Shown: one piece after another, positions 31,723 through 33,870 of the stretch
How positions within the stretch are numbered: the first letter of the stretch is position 1
How the letters are laid out: the number at the start of each line of letters is the position of its first letter
From: Ruminiclostridium sp.
Lineage (GTDB): Bacteria; Bacillota; Clostridia; Oscillospirales; Ruminococcaceae
Reading direction: 5' to 3'
NCBI GenBank assembly: GCA_017635095.1
Contig: JAGBMA010000093.1
Coordinates: forward strand, 1-33,870
DNA length: 33,870 bases
The notes under the pieces: generated by a model
Told to the model about the DNA's origin: nothing
The model's input: the letters and a program-made list of their open reading frames with translations, nothing else
Databases searched by the model: none
Program-made: the position numbers and the translations under genes

Positions 31723-33678
31723 ATGAAAGAGTTATTCAAAAAACTTGGAGCGCAGATAATCCTGCTCTCCGTCATATCACTTGCATTGACCGTTGCTATC
31801 GTACTTATCACTTCCCTTTCTATGTTCGGCAATTACAATGATTCCATTCTCACAGAACGCGCCCATGTAGGTATGCAGGTACTTGTCAATACATTGGAGG
31901 AAAAGGTCGCATCGCTGGAAAGCACATTCACCACATGGTCGGGCCAGTCAAGCTTCGTTAGTGCCATGACGTTCAACGACATAGGCTTTTTCGAGCGTAC
32001 ATGGAACGAGCTTAAAACATCGGACGGAGACTTCTGCGCTATCGCTAATCCCCGCGGAGGCATGATGTACAAGAGCGACAACTATCCCTTCACTTCCCTC
32101 GACCTGGGCGGTGTTGCAAAGGGTGAGCTGAACATAAACGGCATTTTCCTGCAGGACGATGTTCTTACCGCAGTTTACGCCGGTCAGGTATCCGCAAACG
32201 GCGTCTCCAGTGGCCTTGTTGTCGGGTTCAGGCTCGATTCCACCGACTGGATGGACAATCTGAAAAAGATGATAGACTGTGATACCACCATATTCAAGGG
32301 CAATACCCGTTACTCCACCACTATAGTTGACCCTTCCACAAATCAGCGCATTGTCGGTACGACTATGGCTTCCAATATAGAAAATACCGTCATTAATTCC
32401 CACAGTGACTTTGAGGGTAAAGCCAATATAGTTGGCAAACCGTATTACGTTTCATACAGACCTCTGTATGACTACCAGAACAAGGTCGTAGGCGCTTATT
32501 TCTCGGGAAACAACGCAAGCGCCGCAAATGACGAGTTCTCGCTCGTCATTACGATCTCGGTGATAATCGCACTCACTGCTATCGCTGTTACCGGAATAAT
32601 CGTTTTGATATTCACCCGCCGGAAAGTCGTAAAACCCATTAACATGGTAACGATCCTCGCAGATGAGATGCAGAACGGAAAGCTCAGCACCACCGATGTC
32701 GATTATGAATTTTCCGATAATGAGATAGGCAAGTTCGCAGCCAAGCTCCGTGCGGCCAAGTCCGACCTTAGCAACTGCATATCCGATATATCCGGCATCA
32801 TGCACAATATGTCACAGGGGGACTTTACTTCTTCTCCCGAAGTTGCCTACCCCGGTGATTTTGAAGAGATCAGGAACAGCATTCTCCGTATCGAGAACGA
32901 TCTCGGTCAGACACTCAGCAAGATGAATATGTCTTCGGACGAGGTACTCTCCGGTTCAAATCAGATGGCGGAAGGTTCACAGTCCCTCGCAGACGGCACA
33001 ACCAAACAGGCGGCAGCAATCGAGGAGATCTCCGCTACTATAGCAGATGTTTCCTCAAAGGTAGCTGCAACGGCAAAGAACGCCGCAAAAGCCGGTGAGA
33101 TCTCAAAAGAGACGGAGAACGAGGTTAATCTTCAGGATGCTTCGATCACAAACATGGTCGCTGCAATGAACGAGATAAGCGATACTTCCAGAGAGATCGA
33201 AAAGATCATCAAGACTATCGAGGATATCTCTTTCCAGACCAATATTCTTGCCCTTAACGCCGCTGTTGAAGCTGCAAGAGCAGGAGACGCAGGAAAAGGC
33301 TTCGCGGTCGTTGCGGACGAGGTGCGTAATCTTGCAAACAAATCTGCGGAAGCCGCAAAGAGCACTACCGCACTTATCTCCGCTTCTATAGATGCAGTCA
33401 GCAAGGGCTCGCGCATCGCCGATGAGACTGCGGAATCCATGAAGAAAGTCAAGGAAAAGACAGCAGCCACCGGCGAGCTTATCGTAATGATAGCGGACGC
33501 GAGTGCGGAACAGACGGAAGCTATAGGCGAAATAACCTCCGGAATAGAACAGATATCCCAGGTCGTTCAGATGAACTCCGCCACCGCGGAAGAGACCGCA
33601 GCTTCCTGTGAAGAGCTCAACGGTCAGTCGAGACTCCTCAAGGATCAGGTATCAAGGTTCAGGATAATAGATCAGTAA
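31723..33678 (+). CDS. Methyl-accepting chemotaxis protein
   Basis: 651 aa. One membrane helix (about 11-34), an extracellular Cache-like sensor (about 40-268, with [22 protein letters not shown] near its end), a second helix (about 272-296), HAMP (about 297-350), and the coiled-coil signalling domain with the hairpin tip [20 protein letters not shown] near residue 500. It detects a small molecule outside and signals to CheA/CheW. GGAGG precedes the ATG. It has its own promoter and terminator. No other che or flagellar gene is in the window; the receptor may serve flagella or pili. Confidence 0.95.
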   Translation: MKELFKKLGAQIILLSVISLALTVAIVLITSLSMFGNYNDSILTERAHVGMQVLVNTLEEKVASLESTFTTWSGQSSFVSAMTFNDIGFFERTWNELKTSDGDFCAIANPRGGMMYKSDNYPFTSLDLGGVAKGELNINGIFLQDDVLTAVYAGQVSANGVSSGLVVGFRLDSTDWMDNLKKMIDCDTTIFKGNTRYSTTIVDPSTNQRIVGTTMASNIENTVINSHSDFEGKANIVGKPYYVSYRPLYDYQNKVVGAYFSGNNASAANDEFSLVITISVIIALTAIAVTGIIVLIFTRRKVVKPINMVTILADEMQNGKLSTTDVDYEFSDNEIGKFAAKLRAAKSDLSNCISDISGIMHNMSQGDFTSSPEVAYPGDFEEIRNSILRIENDLGQTLSKMNMSSDEVLSGSNQMAEGSQSLADGTTKQAAAIEEISATIADVSSKVAATAKNAAKAGEISKETENEVNLQDASITNMVAAMNEISDTSREIEKIIKTIEDISFQTNILALNAAVEAARAGDAGKGFAVVADEVRNLANKSAEAAKSTTALISASIDAVSKGSRIADETAESMKKVKEKTAATGELIVMIADASAEQTEAIGEITSGIEQISQVVQMNSATAEETAASCEELNGQSRLLKDQVSRFRIIDQ

Positions 33679-33687
33679 TGATAACAA

Positions 33688-33728
33688 ATAACCGTGCAGT
33701 CATGAAAGCGGCTGCACGGTTATTTTTA
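33688..33728 (+). terminator. Intrinsic terminator after the chemoreceptor gene
   Basis: A 12-bp stem ATAACCGTGCAG (33688-33699) / CTGCACGGTTAT (33712-33723), then TTTTAT. Repeat copy 3 begins two bases later. Confidence 0.88.
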
Positions 33729-33729
33729 T

Positions 33730-33870
33730 GCCCGGTTAGGAGGTTTGACGCAGTAGACGGTCACGGCAGGAAGCCGTGGTATTGCCGCCAAAAGCGCGCA
33801 GGACGCGCGCATACAAAGCGGCATAAAGTGGATAGCTCTTTTTCTCTCAAATTGGGTTTTTAGAGGTTCC
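33730..33870 (+). repeat. GGA-loop double-hairpin repeat, copy 3
   Basis: GCCCGG start, hairpin A CACGGC/GCCGTG (33762-33767 and 33773-33778) with loop AGGAA, outer stem GCCGC/GCGGC (33784-33788 and 33818-33822), inner hairpin B GCGCGC/GCGCGC (33794-33799 and 33805-33810) with loop AGGAC, a pyrimidine-rich stretch and the tail TTTTTAGAGGTTCC that ends exactly at the window edge. The first 106 bp equal copy 1 exactly. An AGGAGG sequence lies at 33738-33743 but no ORF with recognisable content follows. Confidence 0.85.

Noticed and set aside
1-33870. CRISPR array, tRNA or rRNA genes, integrase, insertion sequence or prophage
   Set aside because: No regularly spaced direct repeats, no tRNA-like cloverleaf in intergenic regions, and no transposase, recombinase or phage motif in any frame that I read.

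Overview
The window looks like chromosome from an anaerobic, spore-forming, fibre-degrading Firmicute of the Ruminococcus type (R. albus / R. flavefaciens neighbourhood). The taxon is inferred from gene content, not proven. Supporting content is a trimeric NAD-linked [FeFe]-hydrogenase (hydCBA), a complete six-subunit Rnf complex, a CE2-type acetylesterase lipoprotein, an intact sporulation sigma factor (sigK) and clostridial Shine-Dalgarno signals (GGAGG). There is no rRNA, tRNA, insertion sequence, prophage or CRISPR array that I can see.

Layout. 1-401: non-coding. It holds two head-to-head copies of a structured repeat with GGA-loop hairpins, an intrinsic terminator and several hairpins. 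402-4968 (minus): four membrane or secreted proteins of unknown role (a 511-aa orphan, a double YcxB-like protein, a CAP-domain protein with chitobiase-type repeats, a membrane protein). 5144-10090 (plus): aspS, two tandem paralogous membrane proteins, a CE2 esterase lipoprotein and an ORF that starts on an A9 run. 10259-11191 (plus): S1-domain protein, converging on rarA. 15116-11175 (minus): glyA, prs, rarA, with a structured glyA leader. 23542-15175 (minus): one long operon with DUF815 ATPase, BtuF-like lipoprotein, rnfC-D-G-E-A-B and a membrane GGDEF protein. 24270-23560 (minus) sigK, divergent from dprA (plus). 29505-25397 (minus): hydC-hydB-hydA. 29971-31563 (plus): cytosolic GH13 enzyme and a 4-oxalocrotonate-tautomerase-like protein. 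31723-33678 (plus): methyl-accepting chemotaxis protein. 33730-33870: third copy of the GGA-loop repeat.

How the genes fit together. HydCBA would reoxidise NADH and reduced ferredoxin to H2. Rnf would couple ferredoxin oxidation to NAD+ reduction and ion export. The two systems, about 4 kb apart, are the redox and energy core of a sugar fermenter. CE2 esterase and GH13 fit polysaccharide and alpha-glucan use. glyA and prs feed one-carbon and nucleotide metabolism.

Most interesting signals. (1) A ~141-143 bp element in three copies, with stems that differ in sequence but keep their pairing and GGA-containing loops. The first 106 bp of the window are the exact reverse complement of 33730-33835, so the window probably ends where an assembler met this repeat. 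(2) A second repeat that lies between stop codon and terminator of three unrelated genes. (3) An rnf operon with an orphan substrate-binding lipoprotein and an AAA+ ATPase at its head and a GGDEF protein at its tail. (4) A three-way-junction-like glyA leader. (5) An A9 slippery run joining the esterase to the next ORF.
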